A DNA stretch of 6,551 nt. It comes from an uncultured Clostridia bacterium. GTDB taxonomy: Bacteria; Bacillota; Clostridia; RUG12999. Made by a program: the position numbers and the translations under genes. The notes beneath the pieces are model-generated. The model had not been told where the DNA came from. It did no database searches and saw only the letters and a list, made by a program, of their open reading frames with translations. This document shows positions 6,432 to 6,551 of this stretch, piece by piece (the first letter of the stretch is position 1; every line of letters begins with the position of its first letter). The DNA is taken from NCBI GenBank assembly GCA_949739095.1, contig CATIYX010000075.1:1-6551 (forward strand), read 5' to 3'.

Positions 6432-6551
6432 GACTGTTATATCTATGTTGGTCTTATTAAAAGATATGCAAAGAAAACGAAATTTAACGTATTAAGAACG
6501 GTGTCTGTAAACGAAAGTACAACCCCTTCGGCTGCTATAGTAATCACTATA
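6432..6551. other. Non-coding stretch downstream of rqcH
   Basis: No gene or convincing promoter is visible in these 120 nt. A weak hairpin (TAAGAC 6429-6434 with GTCTTA 6451-6456) overlaps the rqcH stop codon but is not followed by a T tract, so it is not a convincing intrinsic terminator. The end of the rqcH transcript may lie at or beyond the right edge. Confidence 0.5.
6536..6551. repeat. Inverted repeat cut by the right edge
   Basis: TATAGT (6536-6541) and ACTATA (6546-6551) are perfect inverted copies around an AATC loop. The second arm reaches the last base of the window, so the stem may continue. The sequence just before the first arm (CCCCTTCGGCTGC, 6523-6535) is GC-rich and would make a strong stem if mirrored outside. 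This could be the start of a terminator or of a palindromic repeat; neither can be shown here. Confidence 0.4.

Noticed and set aside
6429..6456. Hairpin overlapping the rqcH stop as an intrinsic terminator
   Set aside because: The stem is AT-rich with wobble pairs, has a 16-nt loop and is not followed by a T tract.

Overview
This 6.55 kb window is an ordinary-looking chromosomal housekeeping block from a moderately AT-rich Gram-positive bacterium of the phylum Bacillota. Three things support this. The gene order yicC-remA-gmk-rpoZ-coaBC-priA matches the Bacillus subtilis ylo region. RemA (DUF370) and a full-length RqcH/NFACT protein are both present. Ribosome binding sites are strong GGAGG types and promoters are near-consensus sigma-A. 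The style of the omega subunit ([14 protein letters not shown]) and of RqcH (beginning MPFD) reminds me of Clostridia, perhaps Oscillospirales, more than of Bacilli. That placement is an impression from memory, not a computed result.

Layout: positions 1-4274 hold six leftward (minus-strand) genes. In transcription order they are yicC (endoribonuclease), remA (DNA-binding regulator), gmk (guanylate kinase), rpoZ (RNA polymerase omega), coaBC (coenzyme A synthesis) and the first 299 codons of priA (replication restart helicase), which is cut by the left edge just before its Walker A motif. Spacing is tight: remA and gmk overlap by 11 nt, gmk and rpoZ by 4 nt, and the other gaps are 56, 15 and 34 nt. 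One polycistronic transcript is therefore likely, driven by a TTGACA-17-TAAAAT promoter at 4389-4361.

Positions 4275-4652 form a divergent intergenic region. It carries the yicC promoter and leader, a central AT-rich stretch with a TATATGGA direct repeat, and an extended -10 promoter (TTGAAA-17-TATACT) facing right. It ends in a leader of about 96 nt that can fold into a 10-bp stem next to the ribosome binding site of rqcH. Positions 4653-6431 encode RqcH (NFACT, formerly 'fibronectin-binding protein'), the ribosome quality control factor that adds alanine tails to stalled chains. The last 120 nt hold no gene I can support and end in an inverted repeat cut by the right edge.

The genes combine RNA decay (YicC), GMP/GDP supply (Gmk), transcription (omega), cofactor synthesis (CoaBC), replication restart (PriA) and translation quality control (RqcH). 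I found no mobile element, CRISPR array, RNA gene or clearly new system. The items most worth a second look are the structured rqcH leader, an omega subunit with an internal insertion and acidic tail, and single-residue departures at conserved sites in RqcH (E97) and YicC (C218).
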